A DNA stretch of 64,000 nt from Rhodocyclales bacterium GT-UBC (GCA_003583745.1 QXPY01000002.1:310001-374000), one strand, 5' to 3'; counted from the first letter of the stretch, positions 44,860-54,651 are shown. A program made the numbers and translations. The notes: generated from the sequence alone by a model not told the origin.

Positions 44860-46094
44860 TCCTTGCTTTCCCGGGGCTGTGCCCGCAGTCTTTCAATTTC
44901 CACCCAGGCCGCCGCCAGTTCATAGCGCGCCGTGATCAGTTCGGCCCGTGCCGCGCGAAATACCCGCTGCGCGTCCAGCACTTCGATGAAGCCGCGCTCG
45001 CCAAAGCGATAAGCCGCCTCGGCCACTTTCAGTGCCGCCTCTGACTGGCGAACGATGCCCGATTCCAGCGCCGTGACCTGGGTCTGGGCAATTTCATACT
45101 GCTGGTAGGCCGCCTCGATCGCCTGCCCAAGCACGAACTGGTTCGACTCCAGCTCATTGCGCGCCCGCGAAAGTTGCGCCGCGGCCTCGCCCACCGGGCC
45201 GCGACGCCGATCCCACAAGGGAATCGAGACCACCAAGCCGAACTTCGAGGTACGCACGTCGGGGTCCTCGTCGACGCTGGCCTTCAAGGCCAGGTTCGGC
45301 CAACGCTGCGCCCGCTCCAGGTCGAGCTGGCGCTGGGCACGCTGCATCTCGGCCCGGCCGCGAGCCAGCTCCGGGCTGTTTTCAGCCAGCTGTTTCTGCA
45401 GCAAGGCCAGCGGCGGCAGGGGCGGCACATCGCGCAATCGGGTGCTCAACGCAAATTCGGGTGGCAGGGTTGTACCGACCATCTGCTGCAGCAGCGAACG
45501 GGCCTGCGCCAGCCGATAACTGGCAGCTTGCGCCGTCTTCTGCGCATTCAGCGTTTCCGCATCGGCCTTGATCAATTCAAAGCGTGCCGCTTCGCCGGTC
45601 TCGACGCGTAGCGCAATGCGCGAACGCACGCCTTCCATCAAGGCAACATCCTCTTTCGCGTTACGCAACTCGGCCTCGCGGCGCAGCACTTCGAAGTAGC
45701 GGCTGCGCAGGCGGGCCAGCAGATCGGCTTCGAACGCCCGGGCGCCGGCCGTAGTCGCGGCCAGACCGGCTTCGGCGGCATCGATCCGGGCAGAACGCTT
45801 CCACGGCATGTCGAGCGGCTGGGTGACGGCCAGGCTGCGCGCGTCGCCGGGCGTGCCACCGACACCGCGCGACCGCGCCGTTCCGGAGAGATATTCCAGT
45901 TCCGGATTGGGAAAAGCGGCAGCGCTATCAACCGCAAAGCGCGCCGCATCCACCTGATCGCGGACGGCCAGTACGCTACGGCTGGAGGCCAGGGCCATCG
46001 CCTCCAGCTGCGGCAAATCGAATTCCGGCTGGGCGAATGCCGAACTCGCAATCCAGACCAGTCCCAGGGCGAAAGTTTTTGTGCGTTGCATCAT
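44856..46094 (-). CDS. TolC/CzcC-family outer-membrane channel protein
   Basis: 412 residues with a Sec signal peptide (cleavage after SSAFA). Two outer-membrane-efflux repeats contain long coiled-coil helices (LPQLEAMALASSRSVLAVRDQ; LAENSPELARGRAEMQRAQRQLDLERAQRWPNL split around SVDEDPDVR). No lipobox Cys is seen, unlike CusC. It is first in the efflux operon; either of two adjacent ATGs could be used. Confidence 0.88.
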   Translation of the reverse strand: MMQRTKTFALGLVWIASSAFAQPEFDLPQLEAMALASSRSVLAVRDQVDAARFAVDSAAAFPNPELEYLSGTARSRGVGGTPGDARSLAVTQPLDMPWKRSARIDAAEAGLAATTAGARAFEADLLARLRSRYFEVLRREAELRNAKEDVALMEGVRSRIALRVETGEAARFELIKADAETLNAQKTAQAASYRLAQARSLLQQMVGTTLPPEFALSTRLRDVPPLPPLALLQKQLAENSPELARGRAEMQRAQRQLDLERAQRWPNLALKASVDEDPDVRTSKFGLVVSIPLWDRRRGPVGEAAAQLSRARNELESNQFVLGQAIEAAYQQYEIAQTQVTALESGIVRQSEAALKVAEAAYRFGERGFIEVLDAQRVFRAARAELITARYELAAAWVEIERLRAQPRESKE

Positions 46095-46147
46095 TTCTCG
46101 AATTTAACAAACCTGACGACATTTGTCAGCCAGCCGTCAGGTATCTG

Positions 46148-47023
46148 TCAGCGGACGGACAGCGCAGCAATCCGTTCTTCCAGCGGCGGATGCGAGGCAA
46201 ACAGGGCCATCACGCCTTGCCCGCCGGCAATCCCGGAGGCAGCCAGGGCTTTCGGCAGCGGCTCAGTATGCAGTTTGCCGAGACGACGCAGGGCGTTCTG
46301 CATCGGTACCGGCGAACGCATCAGGCTGGCCGCTCCGGCATCGGCGCGGAATTCGCGCTGACGCGAGAACCAGGCGACGATCATGCTGGCCAGCACACCG
46401 AAGACCACTTCGCAAATCAGGCTGGTCACCATGTAACCGATGCCGGGACCGCTGCTTTCCTCATCGTTACGGCGCAGGAAGCTGTCGACCAGATAACCGA
46501 CCACCCGCGACAGGAAGACGACGAAGGTATTGACCACACCCTGGATCAGCGTCAGCGTCACCATGTCGCCATTGGCGATGTGGGCGACCTCGTGAGCCAG
46601 CACGGCCTCGGCCTCCTCACGCGTCATGCTGGCCAGCAGGCCGGTGGAAACGGCGACCAGCGAACTGTTTTTCGTTGCGCCGGTAGCAAAGGCATTCGGC
46701 TCGCCTTCGTAGATGGCAACTTCCGGCATCGGCAGGCCGGCACGCTCGGCGAGGCGGGCGACGGTATCGACCAGCCAGACTTCGGTCGAACTGCTCGGCG
46801 CCTCGATCACCCGCGCTCCGGTACTCCACTTGGCCATTGGCTTCGACATCCACAGCGAGATGAAGGCGCCACCGAAACCGATCAGACCGGCAAAGGCGAG
46901 CAGCATGCCGAGGTTCAGACCGTTGGCGGTAAGGAAGCGATTGACACCGAGCAGACTGGCGGCCAGTCCGAGAACCAGCATCACCGCAAGATTGGTAACA
47001 AGGAATAACACAACGCGTTTCAT
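46148..47023 (-). CDS. htpX: Membrane metalloprotease HtpX
   Basis: 291 residues starting [19 protein letters not shown] with GGAG upstream; a 39-codon in-frame extension overlaps the divergent regulator and was rejected. It has two N-terminal membrane helices, the zinc motif HEVAH (His144, Glu145, His148) on the cytoplasmic side, and two further hydrophobic segments. It degrades misfolded membrane proteins together with FtsH. Confidence 0.96.
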   Translation of the reverse strand: MKRVVLFLVTNLAVMLVLGLAASLLGVNRFLTANGLNLGMLLAFAGLIGFGGAFISLWMSKPMAKWSTGARVIEAPSSSTEVWLVDTVARLAERAGLPMPEVAIYEGEPNAFATGATKNSSLVAVSTGLLASMTREEAEAVLAHEVAHIANGDMVTLTLIQGVVNTFVVFLSRVVGYLVDSFLRRNDEESSGPGIGYMVTSLICEVVFGVLASMIVAWFSRQREFRADAGAASLMRSPVPMQNALRRLGKLHTEPLPKALAASGIAGGQGVMALFASHPPLEERIAALSVR

Positions 47024-47126
47024 GGCGGACTCCGAAGAGAGAAAGACGGGCGGATGATATGGCTTTGTACAAACCGGAAAAATCGGAGCAAAATTGACAG
47101 ACACTTCGTTTTTTTCTGCGGAACCG

Positions 47127-48035
47127 ATGAGCACACTCAACTACAAACACCTGCACTACTTCTGGGTCGTCGCCCAGGAAGGCAGCATCACCCGGGCCGC
47201 CGAGCGCCTGGACGTTGCCGTCCAGACGATCAGCGGCCAGTTGAGCCTGCTCGAACGCCAGCTTGGCAAGGCCTTGTTCAACAGTCAGGGACGCGGCCTG
47301 GTGCTCAGCGAAGCCGGTCGCACTGCGCTCGGTTACGCCGACCAGATCTTTCAGCTCGGCGATGCGCTGGTCGACGCCATCGAGAATAGCGATGGGGAAA
47401 CCACGTTGCGGCTGCGTGCAGGGATTTCGGACGGCATCCCGAAACTGCTCGCCTACCGCCTGCTCTCATCGGTGACCAGCATGCCGACCGATGTTCGACT
47501 GATCTGCGACGAGGGTGAGTTCGAAACGCTCTTGGCCGACCTGGCTTTGCATCGCCTCGACGTGGTGCTGACCGACCGCGCCGCGCCGGTCGGCGGCAAC
47601 CTGAAATTATTCAGTACCCGCCTCGGCGACTTTGCCAACGGTCTGTTCGGCACCACCGCACTGGTCGAGCGTTATCGCGAAGATTTTCCGGCCAGCCTGA
47701 ACGGTGCGCCGCTGCTGCTGCCAACCCGCCACAACGCGCTGCGCGGCCGCATCGACCGCTGGCTGGAAAGCACCGGCATCCGACCCAAAATCGTCGGCGA
47801 GTTCGAGGACAGCGCACTGCTGACCACCTTCGGACGCGGGGGACTGGGGCTGTTCCCAGCCCCGCTGGCCCTGGCCGAACAGGTGGCCGCGCAGCTCGAT
47901 GCCCAGCCGCTCGGCCCGCTGGAAGGTGTCAGCGAACAAATTTACGCCATCTCCAACGAGCGCCGCATCCGTCACCCGGCCATCGAGGTGCTCTGTGCCG
48001 CCTCGTCACAGACGACCGACGCACCGGGGGTATAA
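47127..48035 (+). CDS. NhaR-like LysR-family transcriptional regulator
   Basis: 302 residues. An N-terminal winged helix-turn-helix ([20 protein letters not shown], then [19 protein letters not shown]) and a periplasmic-binding-like effector domain. The NYKHLHYFW opening and the GRGLVLSE stretch resemble E. coli NhaR, which responds to sodium and controls nhaA. ATG 47127 was preferred to a TTG 33 bases upstream. It is divergent from htpX (103-base spacer) and may regulate itself and htpX. Confidence 0.85.
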   Translation: MSTLNYKHLHYFWVVAQEGSITRAAERLDVAVQTISGQLSLLERQLGKALFNSQGRGLVLSEAGRTALGYADQIFQLGDALVDAIENSDGETTLRLRAGISDGIPKLLAYRLLSSVTSMPTDVRLICDEGEFETLLADLALHRLDVVLTDRAAPVGGNLKLFSTRLGDFANGLFGTTALVERYREDFPASLNGAPLLLPTRHNALRGRIDRWLESTGIRPKIVGEFEDSALLTTFGRGGLGLFPAPLALAEQVAAQLDAQPLGPLEGVSEQIYAISNERRIRHPAIEVLCAASSQTTDAPGV

Positions 48036-48070
48036 TCCAAGCCCCCATCGCAGAACAATATCCAATCCCC

Positions 48071-49210
48071 ATGTCGCTGTTACGTAACACCCGCATCCTC
48101 ATCCTAAGCGTCCTACTTTCGACCCAGGCGCTTGCCCAGCAACAGCCCGTCCCGCCGACGCTGGCCGCAAAATCCTGGCTGCTGCTGGAAATGGGCTCGG
48201 GGCAACTGCTCACCGCAGAAAAGCCGGACGACCGCCTGGAGCCGGCATCGCTGACCAAGCTAATGACTGCCTACCTGACTTTCAGCGCACTGCGGCAGAA
48301 GACGCTATCGCTGGAACAGCCGCTGCCCGTTTCCGAAAAGGCCTGGCGCACGGGCGGCTCCAAGATGTTCGTCCGCGTCGATACGCAAGTCCCGGTCGAA
48401 GACCTGATCAAGGGCATGATCGTACAGTCCGGCAACGATGCCTGCGTCACGCTGGCCGAAGCCATCGCCGGCAGCGAAGAGAACTTCGCCCAGATGATGA
48501 ATCGCGAAGCCCAGCGCCTGGGGATGAAGAATAGCCACTTCATGAATTCGACCGGCCTGCCCGACCCGAATCACTACACCACGGCCCGCGACCTGTCGAT
48601 TTTGGCCGGCTCACTGATCCGCGACTTCCCCGAGGACTACAAGAAGTACTACTCGATGAAGGAATTCCGCTACAACAACATCACCCAGCCCAACCGCAAC
48701 CGCCTGCTCTTCATCGACCCGACGGTGGACGGCGTCAAGACCGGCCATACCGATGCGGCCGGCTACTGCCTGATTTCCTCGGCCTTGCGCGACAAGCGCC
48801 GTCTGCTCTCGGTGGTGCTCGGCACCGCCTCCGACTCGGCGCGGGCCAGCGAATCGCAGAAACTGCTCAACTGGGGTTTCATCTCCTACGACTCCGTGAC
48901 GCTCTACACCAAGGAACAGCCGGTCTCTACCCTGCGCGTCTGGAAGGGTCAGGAAAGCAGTCTCAAGGCCGGCTTCACCAGCGACCTGTCGATTGCCGTC
49001 CCGAAAGGTTATGCCGATAAGATCAAGGCCGATTTCGTTGCCGAGCCACGCCTGATCGCGCCGATCCAGGCGGGTCAGAAAGTCGGCACCCTGAAAGTCA
49101 GCATCGAAGGCAAGCCGTACAACGAATATCCGGTCCTTGCCCTTGAAAATATCGGACTCGGCAATATCTTCGTTCGTATCATCGATACCATCCGACTCTG
49201 GTTCAACTGA
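48071..49210 (+). CDS. dacC: D-alanyl-D-alanine carboxypeptidase (PBP5/6 type)
   Basis: 379 residues: Sec signal peptide (cleaved after QALAQ), a penicillin-binding domain with Ser60-Leu-Thr-Lys63, Ser120-Gly-Asn and Lys223-Thr-Gly, a beta-rich domain, and a C-terminal amphipathic helix (GNIFVRIIDTIRLWF) for membrane anchoring. It removes the terminal D-Ala from peptidoglycan pentapeptides. It is followed 4 bases later by the D-amino-acid aminotransferase gene. Confidence 0.95.
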   Translation: MSLLRNTRILILSVLLSTQALAQQQPVPPTLAAKSWLLLEMGSGQLLTAEKPDDRLEPASLTKLMTAYLTFSALRQKTLSLEQPLPVSEKAWRTGGSKMFVRVDTQVPVEDLIKGMIVQSGNDACVTLAEAIAGSEENFAQMMNREAQRLGMKNSHFMNSTGLPDPNHYTTARDLSILAGSLIRDFPEDYKKYYSMKEFRYNNITQPNRNRLLFIDPTVDGVKTGHTDAAGYCLISSALRDKRRLLSVVLGTASDSARASESQKLLNWGFISYDSVTLYTKEQPVSTLRVWKGQESSLKAGFTSDLSIAVPKGYADKIKADFVAEPRLIAPIQAGQKVGTLKVSIEGKPYNEYPVLALENIGLGNIFVRIIDTIRLWFN

Positions 49211-49214
49211 ACCC

Positions 49215-50102
49215 ATGACGCCCTACGTCGCCGATCCGGTTTACCTGAACGGCCGCTTCCTGCCCCTGGCCGAAGCCGGCATCTCGCCGCTCGACCGGGG
49301 TTTCCTGTACGGCGACGGCGTCTATGAAGTCATCCCGGTTTATTCGCGTCGTCCTTTCCGTATCGACGAACACCTGCATCGTCTGCAAGGGACACTGAAC
49401 GGTATTCGCCTGGCCAACCCGCTCTCGGTTGAAGACTGGAAGGTCGTAGTCGAAAAACTGGTCGCAGAAGCGCCCTGGGACGACCAGTCGGTCTACCTGC
49501 AAGTCACCCGCGGTGCCGACGACAAGCGCGACCACGCCTTCCCGCCGGCGAGCGTAGTCCCCACCGCCTTCGCCTTCAGCTCCCCGCTGGTCACCACGCC
49601 GGCCGACATTCGCGCACGCGGCGTGGCGGCGATTACGGTCGCCGACCAGCGCTGGGCGCGCTGCGATCTCAAGGTGATCTCCCTGCTCGCCAACGTGCTG
49701 GCCCGGCAGCAGGCCGTTGAAGAAGGCTGTGCCGAAGCGCTGTTGATCCGCGACGGCTTTCTCAAGGAAGGGGCGGCCTCGAACATCTTCGTCGTCAAGG
49801 ATGGCGTGCTGCTCGCCCCGCCCAAGACACAACTGATGCTGCCCGGCATCACCTACGACGTGATCATCGAACTGGCCAGACTGCATGGCCTGCCGCTGGC
49901 GGTGCGGGAAATTGCCGAAAATGAACTTCGCGACGCCGACGAGGTCTGGATGACCTCATCGACCAAGGAAATTCTCGCCATTACCCGGCTGGATGGCGAG
50001 CCGGTTGGGCATGGCGCTCAGGCCGGCCGGCCCGGACCGATCGGTGAACAAATGTGGCAGTGGTATCAGGATTTCAAGAACACGGTAATGCGCAAAGGCT
50101 GA
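49215..50102 (+). CDS. dat: D-amino-acid (D-alanine) aminotransferase, class IV PLP enzyme
   Basis: 295 residues starting MTPYVADPVYLNGRFLP; an earlier in-frame ATG lies inside dacC and was rejected. It has the fold-type IV signatures (DRGFLYGDGVYEVIPVY) and the PLP Lys in CDLKVISLLANVLARQQA. The YLQVTRGADDKRDHAFP segment matches D-alanine transaminases rather than branched-chain ones. It converts D-Ala plus 2-oxoglutarate to pyruvate and D-Glu. Confidence 0.88.
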   Translation: MTPYVADPVYLNGRFLPLAEAGISPLDRGFLYGDGVYEVIPVYSRRPFRIDEHLHRLQGTLNGIRLANPLSVEDWKVVVEKLVAEAPWDDQSVYLQVTRGADDKRDHAFPPASVVPTAFAFSSPLVTTPADIRARGVAAITVADQRWARCDLKVISLLANVLARQQAVEEGCAEALLIRDGFLKEGAASNIFVVKDGVLLAPPKTQLMLPGITYDVIIELARLHGLPLAVREIAENELRDADEVWMTSSTKEILAITRLDGEPVGHGAQAGRPGPIGEQMWQWYQDFKNTVMRKG

Positions 50103-50103
50103 C

Positions 50104-50373
50104 ATGGCTTCGTACAAGGACACACTCCTCGAATTTCCCTGCGACTTTCCCCTCAAGATCATGGGCAAGGCGCACGACGAACTCGCCCAGGTCGTACTCA
50201 GCATCGTCACCCGGCATGCCCCCGATTTCGACGGCGCAACGATGGAGATGCGGGCCAGTTCGGGCGGCAATTACCTCAGCCTGACCTGCACCGTGGTCGC
50301 CACATCTAAACCGCAACTCGATGCGCTGTACATGGAGCTGACCGCCCACCCGTTGGTGAAGGTCGTCCTCTAA
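50104..50373 (+). CDS. YbeD/DUF493 family protein
   Basis: 89 residues, a small alpha-beta fold ([47 protein letters not shown]). Family members resemble the ACT/allosteric domain of 3-phosphoglycerate dehydrogenase and lie between dacA and lipB in E. coli, as here. Exact function unknown. It starts 1 base after dat. Confidence 0.92.
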   Translation: MASYKDTLLEFPCDFPLKIMGKAHDELAQVVLSIVTRHAPDFDGATMEMRASSGGNYLSLTCTVVATSKPQLDALYMELTAHPLVKVVL

Positions 50374-50374
50374 G

Positions 50375-50992
50375 GTGAGCATCGTCGTCAAACGCCTGGG
50401 CCGGGTCGAGTACGAACCGACCTTCCAGGCCATGCAGACCTTCACCGCCAGCCGCACCAACGAGACGGCCGACGAATTGTGGATCGTCGAGCATTCCCCG
50501 GTCTATACCTTGGGTCAGGCAGGCAAACCCGAGCACATCCTGCGCGATGTCGGCATCCCGCTGGTTCAGATCGACCGGGGCGGCCAGGTCACCTACCACG
50601 GCCCCGGCCAGGTGGTTGTTTACCTGCTGCTCGACCTGCCACGCCTGAAAATCAAGGTCCGCGAACTGGTCACCGCGATTGAACAGGCCGTTATTGACCT
50701 GCTCGGCGCACACGGCGTCACCGCCGAACGACGCGATGGCGCACCCGGGGTTTATGTCGGCGAGGCCAAGATCGCCGCCCTCGGCCTGCGTATCCGCAAC
50801 GGCTGCAGCTATCACGGCGTCTCGCTCAACGTCGACATGGATCTCTCCCCCTTCAGCGCCATCAATCCCTGCGGCTACGCCGGATTGAAAGTGATCCAGA
50901 CCAGCGACCTCAACATTCCGCTCACCCCCGAACAAGCGGGCGAGCAACTCTCACATCACCTGCTCAAGCAACTGGAAACACACCATGGCTGA
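50375..50992 (+). CDS. lipB: Lipoyl(octanoyl) transferase (GTG start)
   Basis: 205 residues. The [11 protein letters not shown] motif, the Lys of KIAALGLRI and the catalytic Cys in INPCGYAG form the active site that moves octanoate from acyl carrier protein to lipoyl domains. The GTG start follows the ybeD stop by one base. The gene overlaps lipA by 8 bases. Confidence 0.97.
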   Translation: MSIVVKRLGRVEYEPTFQAMQTFTASRTNETADELWIVEHSPVYTLGQAGKPEHILRDVGIPLVQIDRGGQVTYHGPGQVVVYLLLDLPRLKIKVRELVTAIEQAVIDLLGAHGVTAERRDGAPGVYVGEAKIAALGLRIRNGCSYHGVSLNVDMDLSPFSAINPCGYAGLKVIQTSDLNIPLTPEQAGEQLSHHLLKQLETHHG

Positions 50993-51929
50993 AAAAGGCG
51001 TCAAGCAAAAAGGCGAACTCAAGACCGCACGCATTCCCATCAAGATCGTGCCGGTGGATCAGCCGCTGAAAAAACCCGAGTGGATTCGCGTCAAGGCTGG
51101 CAACAGCGCCGGTCGATTCGGCGAAATCAAGTCGATGCTGCGCGAGCGCAAGCTGCACACCGTCTGCGAGGAGGCAACCTGCCCAAATATCGGCGAATGC
51201 TTCGGCCGCGGCACGGCGACCTTCATGATCCTGGGCGACATCTGTACCCGGCGCTGTCCGTTCTGCGATGTCGGCCATGGCCAGCCGCTGCCACCCAATC
51301 CGGATGAACCGCGCCAACTGGCCGAGTCGGTGGCCGCACTCAAGCTCAAGTACGTGGTAATCACCAGCGTCGACCGGGACGACCTGCGCGATGGCGGCGC
51401 CCAGCATTTCGTCGATGTCATCAGCAACACCCGCGAACTGTCGCCGACCACCACCATCGAGACCCTGGTTCCCGACTTCCGCGGCCGCATGGACGTCGCC
51501 CTCGACGTCCTCGGCGGCGCCCTGCCCGACGTGCTCAACCACAATATGGAAACGGTCCCCCGCCTTTACAAGCAGGCCCGCCCGGGGGCCGACTACAAGC
51601 ATTCGCTGGAATTCCTAAAGCAGTTCAAGGCGCGCTACCCGAAGGTTTCCACCAAATCCGGCCTGATGGTCGGCCTGGGCGAAACCGACGAGGAAATCCT
51701 TGAAGTCATGCGCGATCTGCGAGCCCATGATGTCGAAATGCTGACCATCGGTCAGTATCTCGCACCGACCGGCCATCACCTGCCGGTCAGCCGCTACGTC
51801 CATCCGGACACCTTCAAGATGTACGAAGAGGAAGCCAAGAAAATGGGTTTCACCGGCGCCGCCTGTGCCCCGATGGTCCGTTCCAGCTACTGGGCGGACC
51901 AGCAGGCGCACAGCGCCGGCGTCGCCTGA
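50985..51929 (+). CDS. lipA: Lipoyl synthase
   Basis: 314 residues. It has both iron-sulfur sites: the auxiliary cluster [12 protein letters not shown] and the radical-SAM cluster CTRRCPFC. The enzyme inserts two sulfurs into the octanoyl group made by LipB. The C-terminal RSSYWAD, with the Ser that ligates the auxiliary cluster, is present. It is the last gene of the operon and is followed by a hairpin. Confidence 0.98.
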   Translation: MAEKGVKQKGELKTARIPIKIVPVDQPLKKPEWIRVKAGNSAGRFGEIKSMLRERKLHTVCEEATCPNIGECFGRGTATFMILGDICTRRCPFCDVGHGQPLPPNPDEPRQLAESVAALKLKYVVITSVDRDDLRDGGAQHFVDVISNTRELSPTTTIETLVPDFRGRMDVALDVLGGALPDVLNHNMETVPRLYKQARPGADYKHSLEFLKQFKARYPKVSTKSGLMVGLGETDEEILEVMRDLRAHDVEMLTIGQYLAPTGHHLPVSRYVHPDTFKMYEEEAKKMGFTGAACAPMVRSSYWADQQAHSAGVA

Positions 51930-51936
51930 TCCGCCA

Positions 51937-51960
51937 GCCAGCGCAGTGGCCTGCGCTGGC
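51937..51960. terminator. Bidirectional hairpin between lipA and the convergent lipoprotein gene
   Basis: Nine-base perfect arms (51937-51945 and 51952-51960), 6-base loop, in the 48-base convergent spacer. No T-run on either strand, so termination would be weak or Rho-assisted. Confidence 0.45.
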
Positions 51961-51977
51961 ATCGGAATCCGCAGCCC

Positions 51978-52529
51978 TTACTGACCCGGAGGCGGCGGTG
52001 GTGGAGATCCCGGCGGCGGCGGCGGGATGGATGCCGACGCAGGCGCCAACGGAGCCTCACTACGCACCGCACGCACAGGAGCCGTCATGTTGCCGGAAAC
52101 TGGCACGCGATGCCCCTTGCTGTACATGCATTGAATGTAGGCGTTGTCGTACTGGCGCTGGGTGCCGAACCCGGACGCCCGTGCGCTGTCGGAACCGACG
52201 GCACTGCCCAGCAGCAACCCGGCACCGGCACCGACGGCAGCCCCCTGGCGACCTCCACCAATTGCCGCGCCGGCCAAGGCGCCGACCGCAGTACCGACTG
52301 CAGCACTGGTCACCGCCGACTCGCGCGATGCCTGTTCGGCGCTCTTTCCACCGATCTGAATATAGGCGAACTGGCGGCAATAGGCATCGTCGTCGCGGAA
52401 CCGTTCAATCGTCTGGCCGGTTCCCGGCAAGACCATCACGGTCGGCCCGGTCGGTATCACCGTGCAGGCTGCCAGAGCCGTCGCAGCGAGGAGCACGGCA
52501 CTGCGCCGCATCGTCGTCTTGATTTGCAC
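51978..52529 (-). CDS. Glycine-zipper outer-membrane lipoprotein-like protein
   Basis: About 183 residues from GTG 52529, which has AGGTGA 5 bases upstream; ATG 52511 is the alternative start. A lipoprotein signal ends in the lipobox LAAC. The middle has small-residue repeats (GTAVGALAGAAIGGG, AAVGAGAGLLLGSAVG) typical of glycine-zipper membrane motifs. The C-terminus is Pro-rich with two polyproline stretches. It is preceded by another small envelope gene whose stop is 5 bases away. Function unknown, probably cell-envelope structure or stress. Confidence 0.7.
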   Translation of the reverse strand: MQIKTTMRRSAVLLAATALAACTVIPTGPTVMVLPGTGQTIERFRDDDAYCRQFAYIQIGGKSAEQASRESAVTSAAVGTAVGALAGAAIGGGRQGAAVGAGAGLLLGSAVGSDSARASGFGTQRQYDNAYIQCMYSKGHRVPVSGNMTAPVRAVRSEAPLAPASASIPPPPPGSPPPPPPGQ

Positions 52530-52534
52530 TTTGC

Positions 52535-52891
52535 TCACCTCGCAGGCTGCGGCAGAACCTTCTGCCAACCGTCAGGGCATTCCTTGACGTAAGGATAATA
52601 GGCCTTGGCACTTCCGCAGTAATACCAGTATTGCTGCTCAACCGGGGCCGAGGTAGCCGGTGCGGCTTCCTGCTGTTCAATGTAAACCGGCGGAGGTTCT
52701 TGCGGCACGACAACGACGCGCGGTGGGTAATAGTAAGGCGGCGGATATGCCCAGGCCGGCCCCCAGTAAGGACCGACATACGGGCCGCCGATATAGACGC
52801 CGACGCTACCGCGATAGCCGTGCGCCCAGGAACTGCCGATGGAAAGGCATGCCAGGGCCAGCAAGGCTAACAGTAATTTGAACGTTTTCAT
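52535..52891 (-). CDS. Secreted Tyr/Pro-rich small protein with C-terminal YWYYC motif
   Basis: 118 residues from ATG 52891; a start 30 bases upstream is possible but gives a poorer signal peptide. Signal peptide cleaved near SSWAHG, then a Gly/Pro/Tyr-rich stretch, then the C-terminal block YWYYCGSAKAYYPYV with a second Cys in KECPDGWQKV, likely a disulfide pair. This C-terminal block recurs in many proteobacterial exported proteins of unknown function. It shares an operon with the glycine-zipper gene. Confidence 0.72.
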   Translation of the reverse strand: MKTFKLLLALLALACLSIGSSWAHGYRGSVGVYIGGPYVGPYWGPAWAYPPPYYYPPRVVVVPQEPPPVYIEQQEAAPATSAPVEQQYWYYCGSAKAYYPYVKECPDGWQKVLPQPAR

Positions 52892-52995
52892 GGAAACACC
52901 CGATGACTCAGATTGGCTCATACAAGATAGCCAATTATCGAATCACCGGGCGAAACAAATTGCTACAAGTTGTAAGCAAGGCGAGCCCACTCCGC

Positions 52996-53316
52996 TTACA
53001 GATCGAGCAGTTGCGCCCGCTTGCAGCGCAGTCCTTCCGGCATCTTCAAGGTGGTGCGATCCCAGCCCTCCAGAGCCAGAATCTTTTCCAGACAGGTCTC
53101 CATCAAGGCATGGGCCTCGAAGGTGGCCATGCCGATGACCTGATGGACAGCACCATCATTCCCCGGCTCGATTTCGCAACTGGTCTGATAGCGGAACAGC
53201 TCGCGCAGAGTACGCAGCTGGACCGCTACCTGGGCCGGACAAGCGCACATGTAAATGGCGCTTTCCTCGATGATTTGCTCGAGTTCCTGATCCGAGAAAC
53301 GTTTTTGCAGAATCAT
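52996..53316 (-). CDS. Unrecognised 106-residue Cys-containing protein downstream of CoA-transferase
   Basis: No signal or membrane segment; two or three helices predicted. Five Cys: 24 and 26 in a CACP motif (YMCACPAQVAVQLRTLRELF), then 47, 75 and 98. These could bind a metal or form disulfides. It starts 7 bases after the CoA-transferase stop, so it is cotranscribed. No known family is recognised. Confidence 0.65.
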   Translation of the reverse strand: MILQKRFSDQELEQIIEESAIYMCACPAQVAVQLRTLRELFRYQTSCEIEPGNDGAVHQVIGMATFEAHALMETCLEKILALEGWDRTTLKMPEGLRCKRAQLLDL

Positions 53317-53323
53317 CGGCTAC

Positions 53324-54619
53324 TCAGAGCAATTTCAGCTTGCGGGCAGCTTCGCGCAACTCGCCCCGGAAATTGGGGTGAGCGATTCCGATCAGTGCCT
53401 CGGTCCGCTGCTTGGCGGTCTTGCCGCGCAACTGCGCAACCCCGTGCTCGGTCACGACATAGTTGATGTCGTTCTTGCTGGTCGAAACATGGGTACCCGG
53501 CGACAGGGTCGGCACGATACGGGAAATGGTGTCATCCTTGGCCGTCGATGGCAGCACGATGAAGGCCTTGCCGCCCTTGGAACGGTTTGCCGCACGCACG
53601 AAGTCTGACTGGCCGCCGGTACCGGAATACGGCGCCGAACCCAAACTTTCCGAACCGCACTGGCCGAGGAAATCGATCTGCATGGTGGCATTGATCGCAT
53701 GCAGATTGTCGTTCTGCCCGGCCAGATAGGGATCGTTGGTGAAATCAACCGGATGCATTTCAAGCGCCGGGTTGCGATGCATGAACTGGTACAGTTTTTT
53801 CGAGCCCAGCGCGAAAGTCGCCAGCATCTTGCCCGGGTGGTAGTTCTTGCGGCGATTGGTCACCACACCGGCCTCAACCAGGCTCATGATCCCGTCGCCG
53901 ACCATTTCGGTATGGATGCCGAGATCGTGCTTGTCAGTCAGCTGCATCACCACGGCATCAGGAATGCCACCGTAGCCGATCTGCAGCGTGGCACCGTTGG
54001 GAATCATGTCGGCAACATACTTGCCGATGGCTTCCTGGACCGGCCCGATCTTGGGCAGGCCGACTTCGAGAATCGGGTCATCGCTCTCGGTCAGTGCGCC
54101 AACCTGCGAAATATGGATGTGGCAATCGCCATTGGCGAAAGGCACATTCGGATTGACTTCCAGCACGACGACGCGGGCCTTGGCAATCGCGGCCATGGTG
54201 TAGTCGGTGGCCAGGGATAATGAAAAGTAACCATGCTCATCCATCGGCGACGCCATCGAGAAGACGACATCGGCCGGCGTCAGGTTATTGTTGATCAGCG
54301 AAGGCAGTTCGGAAAAATAGGCCGGGACAAAATCGATCCAGCCAGCCTGACCGCCCGGTCGTGTCGCACCACTGAAAAAGTAAGCGGAATGGCGAACATT
54401 TTCGACCGTTTCCGGATCGAAATAGCCATATTTCCGGACGGGCAGGATTTGCGAAACAGTTACACCCCGAAAATCGCGGCGCGCCTCCGACAGCGCATTA
54501 AGCAACGCCGGCGGCTCCCCGACGGCAGTCGGAATAACGATGGTATCGCCATTCTTGACCACACGAATTGCGTCGGCAGCCGACATCCGCTTTTGCTGAT
54601 ACAAACCCTGAACTGACAT
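53324..54619 (-). CDS. Acetyl-CoA hydrolase/transferase family (4-hydroxybutyrate CoA-transferase-like)
   Basis: 431 residues, a class I CoA-transferase. The catalytic Glu is Glu238 in GIHTEMVGDG. The oxyanion and CoA-binding glycine motifs (GYGGIPDAV; GTGGQSDFVRAA) are present. The best match in style is 4-hydroxybutyrate or acetate/butyrate CoA-transferase. It exchanges CoA between acyl-CoA and a free acid, useful in fermentation or polyhydroxyalkanoate turnover; no pathway partner is adjacent. Confidence 0.85.
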   Translation of the reverse strand: MSVQGLYQQKRMSAADAIRVVKNGDTIVIPTAVGEPPALLNALSEARRDFRGVTVSQILPVRKYGYFDPETVENVRHSAYFFSGATRPGGQAGWIDFVPAYFSELPSLINNNLTPADVVFSMASPMDEHGYFSLSLATDYTMAAIAKARVVVLEVNPNVPFANGDCHIHISQVGALTESDDPILEVGLPKIGPVQEAIGKYVADMIPNGATLQIGYGGIPDAVVMQLTDKHDLGIHTEMVGDGIMSLVEAGVVTNRRKNYHPGKMLATFALGSKKLYQFMHRNPALEMHPVDFTNDPYLAGQNDNLHAINATMQIDFLGQCGSESLGSAPYSGTGGQSDFVRAANRSKGGKAFIVLPSTAKDDTISRIVPTLSPGTHVSTSKNDINYVVTEHGVAQLRGKTAKQRTEALIGIAHPNFRGELREAARKLKLL

Positions 54620-54651
54620 CCCTCGCTCCTTTATCTTATTTTAGAAAATGA

